Part shown: one piece after another, positions 6,641 to 6,888 of the stretch
How the letters are laid out: each line of letters begins with the position of its first letter
How positions within the stretch are numbered: the stretch's first letter is position 1
Position numbers and translations under genes: made by a program
The notes under the pieces: generated by a model
What the model saw: the letters and a program-made list of their open reading frames with translations, nothing else
The model's database searches: none
What the model was told of the DNA's origin: nothing
Source of the DNA: Bacillota bacterium
GTDB lineage: Bacteria > Bacillota > Clostridia > Peptostreptococcales > Natronincolaceae
DNA: 6,888 nucleotides
NCBI GenBank assembly: GCA_023387935.1
Contig: JAEWHG010000011.1
Coordinates: forward strand, 1-6,888
Direction: 5' to 3'

Positions 6641-6675
6641 CAAATTTATTTGCTCCCTATAGTCGCATAAATTTG
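6641..6675. repeat. Inverted repeat (9-bp arms)
   Basis: CAAATTTAT (6641-6649) is perfectly complementary to ATAAATTTG (6667-6675). An inner GC/GC pair (6652-6653 with 6665-6666) extends the stem across a small bulge. There is no T run after it on either strand, so it does not look like a terminator. Its arms resemble those of the pairing at 6771-6779/6862-6870. Confidence 0.5.
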
Positions 6676-6680
6676 GTGCT

Positions 6681-6694
6681 CATTGCGTTTGATC
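6681..6694 (+). repeat. CATTRCGTTTGAYC module, copy b
   Basis: CATTGCGTTTGATC follows 5 bases after the 6641-6675 inverted repeat. A third version, CGTTGCGTTTGAC, lies at 6876-6888 and is cut by the window edge. In both cases the module follows an ATAAA..TTG arm, suggesting that two related units stand in tandem. Confidence 0.55.
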
Positions 6695-6723
6695 TGCCCG
6701 AATCTTTTCAAATTATTCTTCTT

Positions 6724-6746
6724 CGAAAATTAAGTCCTGATTTTCG
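6724..6746. repeat. Short inverted repeat (7-bp arms)
   Basis: CGAAAAT (6724-6730) and ATTTTCG (6740-6746) pair perfectly around a 9-base loop. No T run follows on either strand. It lies between the two larger repeat units of this region and its role is unknown. Confidence 0.4.
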
Positions 6747-6788
6747 TTAGTATGTCGCAGTCTCATTGCACAATTTTATTCTCCCTTT

Positions 6789-6827
6789 GAGCACTTGAAG
6801 AATTTATTTTAAATTCTGAGTGCGACA
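6789..6827 (+). repeat. Palindromic intergenic repeat, copy 2
   Basis: This reads GAGCACTTGA, a core, then TGAGTGCGACA; both flanks are identical to copy 1 at 281-323 on the other strand. The core is a perfect 8-bp stem (6799-6806 with 6810-6817) with a TTT loop, different in sequence from the copy 1 core. The outer GCACT/AGTGC stem (6791-6795 with 6819-6823) is kept. Short flanking bases CTCC (6781-6784) and GGAG (6828-6831) could extend the structure. Confidence 0.7.
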
Positions 6828-6875
6828 GGAGTCTATGCGTAGCATGACGACTTTTTGGTCGATAAAATTGGCATT

Positions 6876-6888
6876 CGTTGCGTTTGAC
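6876..6888 (+). repeat. CATTRCGTTTGAYC module, copy c (cut by window edge)
   Basis: CGTTGCGTTTGAC matches the core of the 6681-6694 module and follows the ATAAAATTG arm at 6862-6870. The window ends inside it, so its full length is unknown. Confidence 0.5.

Larger units (their letters stand above)
6537..6888. other. Non-coding region upstream of asnS, rich in inverted repeats
   Basis: No credible gene is seen on either strand; the longest edge-open frames are about 41 codons and run through palindromes. The region contains several hairpins: 6641-6675 (9-bp arms), 6724-6746 (7-bp arms), 6789-6827 (repeat copy 2), and small ones at 6835-6845 and 6848-6861. A long-range pairing joins 6771-6779 to 6862-6870. 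A CATTGCGTTTGA-like module occurs three times. The asnS promoter should be here, but no convincing -35/-10 pair was found: TATAAT at 6546-6541 is only 8 bases from the Shine-Dalgarno sequence and has no good -35. No T-box consensus was found. Confidence 0.7.

Noticed and set aside
6464..6670. 68-codon plus-strand frame rich in Phe, Leu and Tyr
   Set aside because: It covers the start of asnS and the repeat-bearing intergenic region. The hydrophobic look comes from reading AT-rich DNA, and no start signal is evident.
6537..6888. T-box leader upstream of asnS
   Set aside because: Aminoacyl-tRNA synthetase genes in Firmicutes often have T-boxes, but neither the conserved GGTGG..ACCGCG stretch nor a terminator next to the gene is seen on the minus strand.
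6763..6888. Edge-open minus-strand frame of 41 codons entering from the right edge
   Set aside because: It runs entirely through palindromic repeat sequence, ends at a stop in the repeat, and has a composition explained by the hairpins. No protein family is recognisable.

Overview
The window is AT-rich DNA whose recognisable genes all lie on the minus strand. Strong purine-rich ribosome binding sites, a PyrR-type pyrimidine attenuator and the protein types point to a low-GC Gram-positive of the Clostridia. An Alkaliphilus-like anaerobe is my best guess, but this rests on overall impression and not on a search.

Read in the direction of transcription (right to left), the layout is as follows. 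Positions 6537-6888 hold no credible gene but are packed with inverted repeats and short reiterated modules. asnS (asparaginyl-tRNA synthetase, 6520-5129) follows and ends at a hairpin that probably stops transcription (5113-5081). A four-gene run with gaps of only 18-30 bases comes next: a DEAD-box RNA helicase (4959-3547), a PLP-dependent threonine aldolase (3519-2482), a flavin-dependent oxidoreductase of the nitronate monooxygenase family (2463-1387) and aroD (type I 3-dehydroquinate dehydratase, 1356-592). A hairpin at 583-555 with a short T run closes this run. The four products do not form one pathway, so co-transcription is the only clear link between them.

The leftmost 530 bases hold a second transcription unit. 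A strong sigma-A promoter (533-505) is followed by a PyrR-binding hairpin (460-430), an intrinsic terminator with eight T residues (362-324) and then pyrC (dihydroorotase), which starts at 211 and runs off the left edge. This is a classic pyrimidine attenuation leader. A two-hairpin intergenic repeat (323-248) sits between the attenuator and pyrC.

The most interesting non-coding signal is that repeat. Its first hairpin recurs in the opposite orientation at 6789-6827, with identical 10- and 11-base flanks but a different, still self-complementary stem. This suggests a dispersed structured repeat family in this genome.
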